The translations under genes and the position numbers were made by a program. Positions 45,174-53,913 of a DNA stretch of 64,000 bases are shown here, piece by piece. Each line of letters starts with the position of its first letter. Positions within the stretch are counted from its first letter, which is position 1. The notes below the pieces were generated by a model. The model did not search any database. It was given only the letters and a program-made list of their open reading frames with translations, and was not told the DNA's origin. Origin of the DNA: Sphingomonas sp. Root710 (GTDB lineage: Bacteria > Pseudomonadota > Alphaproteobacteria > Sphingomonadales > Sphingomonadaceae). The DNA is taken from NCBI RefSeq assembly GCF_001429065.1, contig NZ_LMIB01000015.1, forward strand, positions 210,905 through 274,904. Direction: 5' to 3'.

Positions 45174-46408
45174 CCCACCGAACCCCCAGCCAGTACTTCA
45201 TCAACCATCGCCAGCCAGCCCGGCACACCAATCGATTCCCGATCGAACCGTTCGAGCGCCGTGAGCCTGGCCTGCCCGCGCAGCGCGGCATAGCGATCAG
45301 GATGGCGCACCGCGTCGATCATCGCCTGAGACAATGCTCCGACATCGAAGAAATCCAGCAGCAACCCATCCTTGCCGTTGGTGATGGCATCGCGCACCGG
45401 CGCGGTGTCCGATCCGATGATCAGGCTTTCGCATGCCATCGCTTCGACCAATGACCAGGACAGCGTGAAGGGATAGGTATAGTAGACATGCGCCGCACCG
45501 ATCGAGAATATGTCGATCATCGTCTCGTGGGGCACCCGGCCGACGAAATGGACGCGATTGCGCTCCAGTCGAGGGCCCAGTTCGGCGAGCATTGCCTCGC
45601 GCCACCCCTTGCCGTCGCTTCGGTCCCCGCCATAACCGGTCCCATCCTCGCCGATCGCAACGACATGGGCCTCGGGCACCGCGTCCAGAAAGGCGGGCAA
45701 GGCGCGCATGAAGATGTGGAAGCCGCGTAACCGCTCGAAGTGGCGGTTGATGAAGGTTATCACCGGTGTCGACCGGTCGAGTATCTTCCCATCGGGCAAT
45801 GTCACGCGCGCATCGCGTTTGGCGCGCGCGCGCGACAGGTCGATCCCCTCGTGGAGGATCCTGATGCGGTTGCGGATGACATCGGGGAAAGTCGAAGCCT
45901 GGAAAGCTGTCGGGCTGACGATCATGTCCGCCATCACATAAGCGAGCGACTGGGTCGCGTTCTTCCCGTTCGTCCGCATGGCCCGTTCGAGCGTCGGGGT
46001 CTCGAACTCCCGATCGAAATTCACATCGGCGCCGAACTGGCGATAATAGAATTCGCCGAACAGGATGAGCCGCGCCTCCGGAAAGATATCGCGGAGGTGG
46101 ATCGTCTCGCCCCAGCCAGGGTGGCCGATGATCAGGTCGGGCACGAAGCCGGTCTTGCGCAACTCAACGGCGGCGGCGGCGGCGGCACGCGCGCGGATGA
46201 GATCCGCCTCGGCGCGCGTCGCCGCGTCGAAGATTCCCGGTGTCGATCCGCGCTTATTGTCCCACCGCACCAGCTTCACGCCGGGACGGTCCTTGGCGGT
46301 CTTGCCGCCGATCGCGGCGACCTTGTCGCCCCGCGCTACGAGAGCGTCCGCGATATGGGGAAACTGACCCGGGAAATTTTGGTGGACGAATAAGACCCGC
46401 CTGCTCAT
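45170..46408 (-). CDS. GT4 family glycosyltransferase
   Basis: A 412-residue GT-B enzyme. The N-terminus RRVLFVHQNFPGQFPHIADA and the block IIGHPGWGETIHLRDIFP are typical of a subgroup of GT4 proteins with a family-specific N-terminal domain. FINRHFERLRGFHIFMRALP and the donor-binding LSWSLVEAMACESLIIGSDT follow. ATG 46408 is chosen over 46414 because GAGGA is six bases before it and directly abuts the earlier ATG. It lies 10 bp after an ACP gene and overlaps a sulfotransferase gene. The sugar donor is unknown. Confidence 0.88.
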   Translation of the reverse strand: MSRRVLFVHQNFPGQFPHIADALVARGDKVAAIGGKTAKDRPGVKLVRWDNKRGSTPGIFDAATRAEADLIRARAAAAAAVELRKTGFVPDLIIGHPGWGETIHLRDIFPEARLILFGEFYYRQFGADVNFDREFETPTLERAMRTNGKNATQSLAYVMADMIVSPTAFQASTFPDVIRNRIRILHEGIDLSRARAKRDARVTLPDGKILDRSTPVITFINRHFERLRGFHIFMRALPAFLDAVPEAHVVAIGEDGTGYGGDRSDGKGWREAMLAELGPRLERNRVHFVGRVPHETMIDIFSIGAAHVYYTYPFTLSWSLVEAMACESLIIGSDTAPVRDAITNGKDGLLLDFFDVGALSQAMIDAVRHPDRYAALRGQARLTALERFDRESIGVPGWLAMVDEVLAGGSVG

Positions 46409-46418
46409 CGACATTCCT

Positions 46419-46703
46419 CTAACCGCCGGCCTTCGCCAGGAAACGCGCCAGACCGTTCAAGGATTCGATCTCCTGAATTTCGACCTCGGTGACCTCGATA
46501 CCCTTTTCGAGTTCGAGCCAGATGCTCAGTTCCATTCCCGCAAGCGAGTCCATCCCCAGATCGGCGAACGTAAGATCGAAATCTGCATCGTGGAGTTTCG
46601 CCTCATAGCCTTCGGGAAAAAACACCAGCGGATTGCTGCGCAGCGCGGTGAGCGCCTCGTCTCTCAGCTGCATATGTTCCGGCACGCGGTCCTCCATCGT
46701 CAC
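46419..46703 (-). CDS. Acyl carrier protein (second ACP)
   Basis: A 94-residue carrier protein with the phosphopantetheine site in DLGMDSLAGMEL (Ser about 53), predicted four-helix fold and acidic character. It is unlike the ACP at 8987 and belongs to a different acyl-activation module: an alpha/beta-hydrolase-like gene overlaps its start by 4 bp and an AMP-forming ligase lies divergently beyond that. Residues 22-40 are an unusual insertion rich in aromatic residues (LVFFPEGYEA). The acyl group is unknown. Confidence 0.86.
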   Translation of the reverse strand: MTMEDRVPEHMQLRDEALTALRSNPLVFFPEGYEAKLHDADFDLTFADLGMDSLAGMELSIWLELEKGIEVTEVEIQEIESLNGLARFLAKAGG

Positions 46704-47557
46704 CCCACCGTTTCCGACAAAAGAATCCGGCTGAAAAAACTCGATAGCGAACCCTGCTCCAGCAGATAAGCCAGGGCATTGTGCTCCGCCAGAGCGGCAA
46801 TGGTCACCGGTTTGAGCTGGGGCAAGACCTTCTCGAGCGATCTGGCGCCTTCAGTGTCGCGCTCGCACTGTGCACCGAACAGATTGATGAGTTCGGTGCT
46901 GCGCGGTGCGAGGTTCTGCACGAACTTGTCCAGTTCGTAGCCGGTAAACTCACCATCGCCCGCGGCCACCTTCTTCGAAAGCGATCGGTGCCTGCCCCCG
47001 ACCGACACCGCGCGGCGCGCATCTAGCAGCAGCCCCATATAGAGCGCCACCTGTCCGCCCCCACTCGTGCCGACGCATCGCACTTCGCGATAGGAGCCGA
47101 GATCGACATGGCTGCGGATCGCGTCCGCCATCTTGACCAGATCGTCGCCGAAACCGGGTACCCCCCGCAGATAGCCCGACCGCGTCGGATCGCGGAGCAG
47201 AAGCATGTCATAATCGGCGTCAGGGACGAACTGAAGGAATATGGCGGTCGGCAGCATCAGCCTGTTCACATTTCCGCCAAAGCCGATCAACAGCGTCTTT
47301 TGCCCGGCGCCCCCCGCCCCCCGGTAGAGGAACACGTTCTCGGACAGCGTCGTCCGTTCGAAGCGGCGCAAGTCCTTTGCTCCCAGCATCATCATCTTGA
47401 TCGTTCTGCCCAGCGGCGCGATGATGGCCTCGGGCAGTTCTGCCCGGCGTTGCCAGAGGTCCCAGATTTCCAAAGGAGAAAGCTCGTTTTCGAGGTCGAT
47501 CAATCGCCGCAGATATTCGGCACGCGCCCTACAGTCGGCGAATGGATTTGCGGTCAT
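46700..47557 (-). CDS. Alpha/beta-hydrolase-like protein
   Basis: A 285-residue protein. VRCVGTSGGGQVALYMGLLL (about 159-178) is a nucleophile-elbow motif with Ser about 165, and LLIGFGGNVNRLMLP precedes it, as in alpha/beta-hydrolases. YDMLLLRDPTRSGYLRG may hold a further catalytic or lid region, and I cannot assign the His. I do not recognise a named family. ATG 47557 is chosen because the protein similarity pattern starts there; a GTG at 47638 is possible. Next to an ACP and a ligase it could be a thioesterase or acyltransferase acting on ACP-bound acyl groups. Its start codon overlaps that of the divergent ligase. Confidence 0.7.
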   Translation of the reverse strand: MTANPFADCRARAEYLRRLIDLENELSPLEIWDLWQRRAELPEAIIAPLGRTIKMMMLGAKDLRRFERTTLSENVFLYRGAGGAGQKTLLIGFGGNVNRLMLPTAIFLQFVPDADYDMLLLRDPTRSGYLRGVPGFGDDLVKMADAIRSHVDLGSYREVRCVGTSGGGQVALYMGLLLDARRAVSVGGRHRSLSKKVAAGDGEFTGYELDKFVQNLAPRSTELINLFGAQCERDTEGARSLEKVLPQLKPVTIAALAEHNALAYLLEQGSLSSFFSRILLSETVG

Positions 47558-48995
47558 GTCCGCTGATTCCCCCCGGAATTTCCTTGATCGCTGCGCGATG
47601 CACGCACAGGGCGTATCAGCGCGAACCGCGATTGTCACCGACAGTGTGGAGATCGATTACGCAACCCTTTCAGAACTGATCGCCGAAGGTGCCGCCTATC
47701 TTGAAGCGGCGGGTGTCGGGCAAGATTCGGTCGTTGGACTGCTGATAGCGGACGAGGTTCAGCATCTGATCGCCTCGCTCAGTCTGCTGGCCATCGGCGC
47801 GGGCCAGATCACCCTGGCGACCCATGATCAGCCGGCAATGCGCGACGAACTGGCGGACCGGGTGGGCGCGACCCATGTGCTCGTGGGGCAGTCCGAGCAG
47901 GAGGCGGCAGACCGCGTCCGGATCTGGCCCGCCGACCGGCAGGCCAGGCGCGCCTCGACGCATTGGCGCCGCGACCCCGCAAGCAGCGGGCGGCTTTTCC
48001 TCCGCACCTCGGGAACGACCGGCAAGACCAACATCCTCGCCTTCTCCGAAACCCAGATCGGCCTACAGGCCGAACGTCATCCGGAATATGCCGACGAACG
48101 GCTGTTGCGGCTGGCCGGCATCGAACATAACAATTCCAAGCGCCACCGGCTCTATTGCGTGTGGAATGGCGGCACGAACGTCTTCATCGACCACGGCCAT
48201 GCCGATCTGGTCGGGTTTGTCCGCGCCAAGGACGTGACCTGTCTCGACATCTCGCGGATGCACGCCGAAGGACTCCCCCATCTGAAGGATGCGGCAGCGC
48301 TCGGCGGCATCAAGATCCGCACCGGCGGATCGGCCGTGCCCTATGCGACCCGCCAGGCGATCGAGCGAGCCGTCTCGCGGCACCTCTTCGTCCGCTACGC
48401 GTCAAGCGAGACCGGCGCGATCGCGATGGCCATGCCGGGAGAACATGACGACGACGAATGTTCTGGGCGACCCATCGACGGAGTCGAGCTTAAGATTTTC
48501 GATCAGGCGGGCGCGCCGCTGCCGCCGGGCGAAACGGGCGAGATCGCATTGCGCACGCCGGGCATGGTCGAGGGCTATTTCGACAATCCCGAGCAGACCG
48601 CACTGCGCTTCCGCGACGGTTGGTTCCACCCCGGCGATATCGGCTATCTCCGGCCGGACGGCCAGCTGGTCGTCCAGGGCCGCAAGGACGAGATGATCAT
48701 CATGAACGGCCTCAACATCTTTCCCAAGGAGATCGAAGCGGCGTTGGAGAGCCATCCCGAGATCGCCTATGCGGCCGCGCTCGCCCTGCCCTCGCGCATC
48801 CATGGCGATATTCCCGTCGCAGCGGTCGAGCTCGCCGGCGCAAGCGCACTAACACCGCCCGAAATACAGCGCTGGGCACACCCTCTCCTCGGGCTGCGCG
48901 CGCCCAAGCGCGTCGTCATCGTCGATAGCCTGCCGCGCAACAGCCAGGGCAAGGTGACCAAGCGCGCGCTGCTCCCGCTGTTCGAGCGGAAATAG
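47556..48995 (+). CDS. AMP-forming acyl ligase (ANL superfamily)
   Basis: A 479-residue adenylating enzyme. The P-loop RTSGTTGKTN (about 149-158) departs from the usual SGTTGxPK by lacking the Pro-Lys. YASSETGAI (A5), GWFHPGDIGYL (A7), GRKDEMIIMNGLNIFPKEIE (A8) and the terminal NSQGKVTK lysine motif are intact. It probably loads a carboxylate onto the ACP encoded on the other strand. ATG 47556 shares bases with the divergent hydrolase start (CATG at 47555-47558). A later Met at 47598 is an alternative start and no strong RBS favours either. Confidence 0.87.
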   Translation: MSADSPRNFLDRCAMHAQGVSARTAIVTDSVEIDYATLSELIAEGAAYLEAAGVGQDSVVGLLIADEVQHLIASLSLLAIGAGQITLATHDQPAMRDELADRVGATHVLVGQSEQEAADRVRIWPADRQARRASTHWRRDPASSGRLFLRTSGTTGKTNILAFSETQIGLQAERHPEYADERLLRLAGIEHNNSKRHRLYCVWNGGTNVFIDHGHADLVGFVRAKDVTCLDISRMHAEGLPHLKDAAALGGIKIRTGGSAVPYATRQAIERAVSRHLFVRYASSETGAIAMAMPGEHDDDECSGRPIDGVELKIFDQAGAPLPPGETGEIALRTPGMVEGYFDNPEQTALRFRDGWFHPGDIGYLRPDGQLVVQGRKDEMIIMNGLNIFPKEIEAALESHPEIAYAAALALPSRIHGDIPVAAVELAGASALTPPEIQRWAHPLLGLRAPKRVVIVDSLPRNSQGKVTKRALLPLFERK

Positions 48996-49011
48996 GCGAT
49001 CAATCCGATGG

Positions 49012-49995
49012 TCAGAGCGTGATCGCGAAACGGCGATCGATCACCGTCCGTCCGCCGCGCTCGACCGAATAATGCGCGACATAGCGGCCAGCCGGCCAAC
49101 CCGCGGCCGGCCTCTTCTTGCCCGCGAAGAGGATCGTCTGCGCCTTGTCGCGATCGAGCGGCTGAGCCCGGTTCTCGGCGAAGCCGGCCCCGCCCGGCGC
49201 GGTCACCGACAGCCGCTGCACGTCACCCTGCTGCAAGCCGATCGACTGGACGAAAGCCACAAGCGCCGGGCCGGAGCGCGACGGGCGCGGCTCCTGACTC
49301 TCCCCTCGCTCCATCGCCATCGCCATCGTCACCGGCCCGGTAGCGAAACCGGCGTTGAGCACTTGCCCCCCCTGATAGCCGGTGTTCAGGCCCGAAGAAG
49401 CCGCCCAGATATTGCGGCCGCCATCGCATTGGCCGGGCTTCGCGCCCAGCGCGAAGGGATCGGCCCTCGCGCCATCCTTGCGCACGGTGATGTGAAGGTG
49501 CGGATATTCGGTGTTGCCCGACAGACCGACCTTGCCGATCGGCGCGCCCGCCGCAACCTTCTGGCCCGGTTTTACGCTGATGCTGCCCTTCGCCATGTGG
49601 CAATATTGGGTTTCCAGCCCGCCCGCATGCGCGATGACGACGCCGTTTCCGCATTCGGCATTGTCGACCGACGCCTGCCCGCGCTCCTTCACCGAGATGT
49701 CGGGAACCCCGTCACGCACGCGCAATACGGTCCCTGTGGCGGCGGCAAGAACCGCGACACCGCTCTTCTGCTGCGCCATGCTCTGCAGGCGGATGTCGGT
49801 GCCGCCATGCTTGTCATAGGTCCGCTGGCCGCAGTGGAAATCCTTCACCCCCGGCGACGGATCGACGTCGACATAATTCTGTACCGCGCAGCTCACGCCC
49901 AGCTTGCAGGCGATCGGCAATATAAGCTCGGGGACATCGCCCGCCGCGCCAAGCAATAGCGGCAACGCCGCGACGAGGATGAGGCCGCGTTTCAC
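49012..49995 (-). CDS. M23-family metallopeptidase, periplasmic
   Basis: A 327-residue protein with a Sec signal peptide (LILVAALPLLLGAAGD). The LytM fold shows DKHGGTDIRL (zinc His and Asp), YCHMAKGSISVKPGQKVAAG and EYPHLHITVRKDG (zinc HxH), so all expected ligands are present. Six cysteines, including FHCGQRTY and NAECGNGV, suggest disulfides. The C-terminal 110 residues form an additional beta-rich domain. It ends the minus-strand group with the 1301-residue glycosyltransferase, 12 bp after it. A peptidoglycan endopeptidase role is known for the family; why it lies in a glycan operon is open. Confidence 0.9.
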   Translation of the reverse strand: MKRGLILVAALPLLLGAAGDVPELILPIACKLGVSCAVQNYVDVDPSPGVKDFHCGQRTYDKHGGTDIRLQSMAQQKSGVAVLAAATGTVLRVRDGVPDISVKERGQASVDNAECGNGVVIAHAGGLETQYCHMAKGSISVKPGQKVAAGAPIGKVGLSGNTEYPHLHITVRKDGARADPFALGAKPGQCDGGRNIWAASSGLNTGYQGGQVLNAGFATGPVTMAMAMERGESQEPRPSRSGPALVAFVQSIGLQQGDVQRLSVTAPGGAGFAENRAQPLDRDKAQTILFAGKKRPAAGWPAGRYVAHYSVERGGRTVIDRRFAITL

Positions 49996-50007
49996 GATGT
50001 ACGTCTC

Positions 50008-53000
50008 CTAGCTGCGAAGCGCCTCCAGGCGTTCGACCAGCATGGCTGCAATGCCGGAGACGCTGCGCCGGTTCCAGACATGCTCCTCCAGCGCCTTCGC
50101 GCGGCGGGCCGCAGCGGCGCGATCGTCGAGCACTGTCCGCAAGGCATCGAGCCAGCCGTCCGCGGTGGCGAACAGCGCATGCGCGCCGAGCAACGGATCG
50201 GCCCGATAGGCCGGGCCATCGCTGAGCAGCGGCAGGATTGCGAGCGCGGCATAATCCAATGCCTTAATATCCGACTTGCAGGCGTTGAACGCATTGTCGG
50301 CGAGCGGAGCCAGCCCCAGGTCGAACGGCCCCTGCGCGCGCAGCCAGCGCACGAAGCGCGGATAGCTGACCGCGTCGGCGGGCGGCGCGAGCCGGCGCAG
50401 CCAGGCCGCGGGCGCGAGATCGGGATCGACGCCGATCACCGTCAGGTCGAACGCATCGCCCCGCTCGGCATGCAGCGCGTCGAGCGCGGGGCGGATCATC
50501 GCCAGATCGGGGCCATGGGTGTGGGTGCCCATATAGACCATGCGCACCCTGTCCCCACTGAACGGCGCGGGCCGGCCATGCCGCCAGTCGCGCCACAGCC
50601 GGGGGTCGACCGCATTGGGCACGATGGCGCTGCGCGGGCCCAGCCCGGCATAGGCCCCCGCCAGCTCGGCGGTCGAGAACCAGGTCTCCGCCGCCGCCGC
50701 GACGGCGCGGTCCAGCGCGGCGTTCAACGGGCGATAGAGATCATGCTCGGGATGGTCGGGTCCGATCAGCGTGAAGGCGTCGTCGACATCGACGACCAGC
50801 GCCGCCCCCATCTCGCCCAGCCGCCGTACCAGCGCGTCGACCGCCTCGATCGTCGGCAGCGCGGTTCGCTGGACGATACAGACGTCGCAGTCCGGGACAG
50901 CGCCCTCAGGGGCACCCAGGGTCAAACGCACCCGGCCGGTCACGCTCTCGTCGGTCAGCGGCGCGACCAGCCTTATATAGGCCGAGCTTTGCGGACCGAT
51001 CGCACTGTGCTTTGCGATGATGTGGACCGTCAGCCGATTGTCGAAGTCGGGCTCGGGCACAGCGAAGGGTGCGGGCAGGCCGAGGATCGCGAAGGCATCG
51101 GCAATGAAGGTCCGCGCTCGCGCGTCGAAGCTGTGCTCGGCATGGACATAGTCGGCAGCAAGCTTCGCTGCCGGGCCACCGCGCGGCCGGGCGGCCATCG
51201 CCTCGATCGCCTCTGCCAGTTCCGCAGGCCCCGAGACCTGCGCCACCGCGTCACCGAACACCGACGCCATTGACGGCACCCGATCGGAAATCGCCCTGCC
51301 CCCGCTGCCGACCACGTCGAACAGCCGGTTCGAGAGCAGGCCGAAGGCGCGCATCGACGGCCAGTGATCGTTGAGCACGGCCCCCGCCCCCGCATAGAGC
51401 GCGCCGAGTTCGCGATTGTCGACATTGGCGGCCCTGACCAGATCGGCGGGCACCCGCCCGTCCCAGCCGTCACCATAAATGACCGGCGGGCGCCCCGCCT
51501 CGATCGCCCAGCGAACGATCTCACGATCGACCCCGCGCGAATTTCCGACAAACAGGACCTCCGGGCCCGTTGCCCCCTCGATCGGATGGAAGCGCGACGG
51601 GTCGGTCGCCTGCAGCATCGCCGCCACCGGCGGACGGACGATATGATCGAGCAGCGCGGTGTGCGATTCCGAGGCGGCATAAACCCGGCTGTAGCGGTCA
51701 TATTCGTCGAAGCCGACCTGATCGGGATGGCTGATGTTCCACAGGAAACACATCTGCCCTGGGCGCGGCTCATAGGCGATCAGCCCGCGCAGGACGATGA
51801 CGAGGTCCTCGCTCGCGATCGAATGCCCATACCATTGCCCGCGAAAATCGATCCGCGCCTTGTGCCCCAGCCGCTCGATCGCGGCGGCCAGGCTCTCGGC
51901 GAAGTGGAAGTCGCCCCAGGCGGCCTTCTCCTCCTCGGGCGCGGCGATCTTGATCGCGATATTGAGCTTCAGTTTCGCCGCCAGTTCATGCGCGTCGCGC
52001 CCGGTGGGCAGGCCCAGATGGTTCTTGGCGCGGACGAGCGCCTGGAAGGCGGCAGGCTCGCTAACCGTGATCCGCCCGGTGTCGCTCTTGGCGTCATGAT
52101 ATTCGCAACCGACGAAGGGCGCATAGCCGACCGGCCGCCCCTTGGCGTAGCGCAGGATCAGGTCCCAATCGACCATCCGCCGCAGGTTGCGGTCGAACAT
52201 GCCAAGCTGATCGGTCAGCGTTCGCCGGTGGCAGAAGGCGTTGAGATCGACATAATTTTCGGCGAGGCAGGCACCCCAGTCGAAATCGTCGCCGCGATAG
52301 CCGGTCAGCTGGTTGAGCTCGTCGCGCAGCGCGATTCCCGAATAGGCGGTGTCGAGCCCTTCGGAGGTCATGAACAGCGCCATCACGTCGAGGAACCAGC
52401 TCTTCCAGCTATTGTCGCTGTCGAGATAGGCGACGATCTCGCCTTTCGCCGCTTCGAGGCCCAGGTTGCGCGCCGCGCTCACCCCGCCATGCGCACCCTG
52501 GATTACGCGGACGCGCGGGTCGCTGGTGAAAGCGGCGGCGATCTCTGCGGTGCCGTCGGTCGATCCATCGTCGACGACCAGCAGTTCGAACTTGCCGTGG
52601 CTCTGCGCCAGCACCGAACGGATCGCGGCGGCAACGCGGTCGCGCCGGTTATAGGCGGGCATGATCACGCTGATCAGCGTCTCGTCGGCTGTGCGGTGCG
52701 CGGCCTCAGGCAATTCGGCCAGCCTCCGCAGGAAAGCCGCTTCGCGCGCGATATCGAAGTGGCGATAGAAGCGGCGCGGTCTTTCATCCGAGGTCTCGTA
52801 GCGCGGACGGCTGATCGGGATAGCAACCCGCCCCTCGCCCGCGCCTACCTCCAGGAAGTGGCGCAGCGGATCGCCCGTCACATCGTCATGGGTCTTGCGG
52901 TAATAGGCCCCGTCGAACAGCGGCCCGGTCGATCGGCCTTCGGCAGCGCCATAGTGGATATAATGGTGGAGCGGATGCATCCCTGCAGCGTGCACATCGG

Positions 53001-53913
53001 CATGGATGCTATTGTACCAGCTGCTCGAGAAATAAAGATTGGGGTCGAGCGCGTCAGCCTCGCGGCCATGGCGGATATAGTCGATCAGCGGATTGTGGCT
53101 CGCGATCAGCGCTGCCAGTTCGTCGTCGACCGGGCCAACGCCGAGCCCCGCAGCATCCACGAGCGTCTGGATCACCGGCTCGTGCGAGGGGACGCCCGGC
53201 GCGTTGATGATCGCGATCTCGCAAGCCTCGACCAGCCCGACCTTGCCGCCCAGCGCGAGCGGGGCGAGCCCGAACAGCCGCTCGACCGCGTGGCCGAGCG
53301 CACCGTCGCGCTCCTGGCTGATCGTCCCCGTATCGCCGAAGTCGGCCAGCGCCGCGACCTTTTCGAGCAGGCTGCGCCGCGCCCAGAAGAAGGTGCCCGC
53401 GAAGAAACCCCAGTCGGCGGGCGGATAGGCCGGGACGACCAGCGCCGGGGCCAGATCGGACAACAGCTCGGCATTGCGGAAAAGGTGGCTCGCCACCGAC
53501 TTGTAGAGCGGCGCGGGGCCGAGCAGCGACAGGTCGGGATGCGCGTCGAAAGCGCTGACGATGTCGCCGACCAGCGCTTCGGAGGCGATCATCCCGTCAT
53601 AGGCGAGTTGTCGCCATTCGGGCGCATAGCCCGACCCGCCCTTCTTGGTGTGCAGCTTGCCGATCAGATCATAACCGCGCTTAGCCAGCAGCGGCAGCAG
53701 TTCGAATAATGGGCCGATATCCCAGCCGCGATTGGCGACCCGAATGATCTCGGGTTCACGCGGCAGCCGCTTCAACGCGTCGAGCACGCTGGCGTCGAGT
53801 GGCACGCTGTGTGTCACGAAGATATCGACCGGTGCACCGATCGCCGCGACCCGGTCGATCAGCTCGACCGCCACCTCGGGATAGAAGAGGTGAAGGACCA
53901 GCGCTGCCTTCAC
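50008..53913 (-). CDS. Multi-domain glycosyltransferase: RgpF, GT2 and two GT-B domains
   Basis: A 1301-residue enzyme. The N-terminal RgpF-like domain (about 1-290) starts KAALVLHLFYPEVAVELIDR and includes KLHTKKGGSGYAPEWRQ. Then come WYL/EGR-type repeats (about 310-390, HYIHYGAAEGRSTGPLFDGA). A GT2 domain lies at about 405-640 (SVIMPAYNRRDRV, VVDDGSTDGT, AYLDSDNSW). A GT-B-like domain lies at about 690-950 (LWNISHPDQVGFDEYDRY, EVLFVGNSRGVDREIV), and a second GT-B domain fills the end (DVDDAFTLIGPDHPEHD, AIVPNAVDPRLW). GTG 53913 overlaps the preceding sulfotransferase-like stop by 4 bp, which fixes the start. It likely builds a rhamnose-containing repeat. Confidence 0.87.
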   Translation of the reverse strand: MKAALVLHLFYPEVAVELIDRVAAIGAPVDIFVTHSVPLDASVLDALKRLPREPEIIRVANRGWDIGPLFELLPLLAKRGYDLIGKLHTKKGGSGYAPEWRQLAYDGMIASEALVGDIVSAFDAHPDLSLLGPAPLYKSVASHLFRNAELLSDLAPALVVPAYPPADWGFFAGTFFWARRSLLEKVAALADFGDTGTISQERDGALGHAVERLFGLAPLALGGKVGLVEACEIAIINAPGVPSHEPVIQTLVDAAGLGVGPVDDELAALIASHNPLIDYIRHGREADALDPNLYFSSSWYNSIHADVHAAGMHPLHHYIHYGAAEGRSTGPLFDGAYYRKTHDDVTGDPLRHFLEVGAGEGRVAIPISRPRYETSDERPRRFYRHFDIAREAAFLRRLAELPEAAHRTADETLISVIMPAYNRRDRVAAAIRSVLAQSHGKFELLVVDDGSTDGTAEIAAAFTSDPRVRVIQGAHGGVSAARNLGLEAAKGEIVAYLDSDNSWKSWFLDVMALFMTSEGLDTAYSGIALRDELNQLTGYRGDDFDWGACLAENYVDLNAFCHRRTLTDQLGMFDRNLRRMVDWDLILRYAKGRPVGYAPFVGCEYHDAKSDTGRITVSEPAAFQALVRAKNHLGLPTGRDAHELAAKLKLNIAIKIAAPEEEKAAWGDFHFAESLAAAIERLGHKARIDFRGQWYGHSIASEDLVIVLRGLIAYEPRPGQMCFLWNISHPDQVGFDEYDRYSRVYAASESHTALLDHIVRPPVAAMLQATDPSRFHPIEGATGPEVLFVGNSRGVDREIVRWAIEAGRPPVIYGDGWDGRVPADLVRAANVDNRELGALYAGAGAVLNDHWPSMRAFGLLSNRLFDVVGSGGRAISDRVPSMASVFGDAVAQVSGPAELAEAIEAMAARPRGGPAAKLAADYVHAEHSFDARARTFIADAFAILGLPAPFAVPEPDFDNRLTVHIIAKHSAIGPQSSAYIRLVAPLTDESVTGRVRLTLGAPEGAVPDCDVCIVQRTALPTIEAVDALVRRLGEMGAALVVDVDDAFTLIGPDHPEHDLYRPLNAALDRAVAAAAETWFSTAELAGAYAGLGPRSAIVPNAVDPRLWRDWRHGRPAPFSGDRVRMVYMGTHTHGPDLAMIRPALDALHAERGDAFDLTVIGVDPDLAPAAWLRRLAPPADAVSYPRFVRWLRAQGPFDLGLAPLADNAFNACKSDIKALDYAALAILPLLSDGPAYRADPLLGAHALFATADGWLDALRTVLDDRAAAARRAKALEEHVWNRRSVSGIAAMLVERLEALRS

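Noticed and set aside
51364-53709. 781-codon plus-strand open frame inside the 1301-aa glycosyltransferase region
   Set aside because: Despite its length it shows no motifs and lies fully antisense to a gene with clear RgpF, GT2 and GT-B domains.
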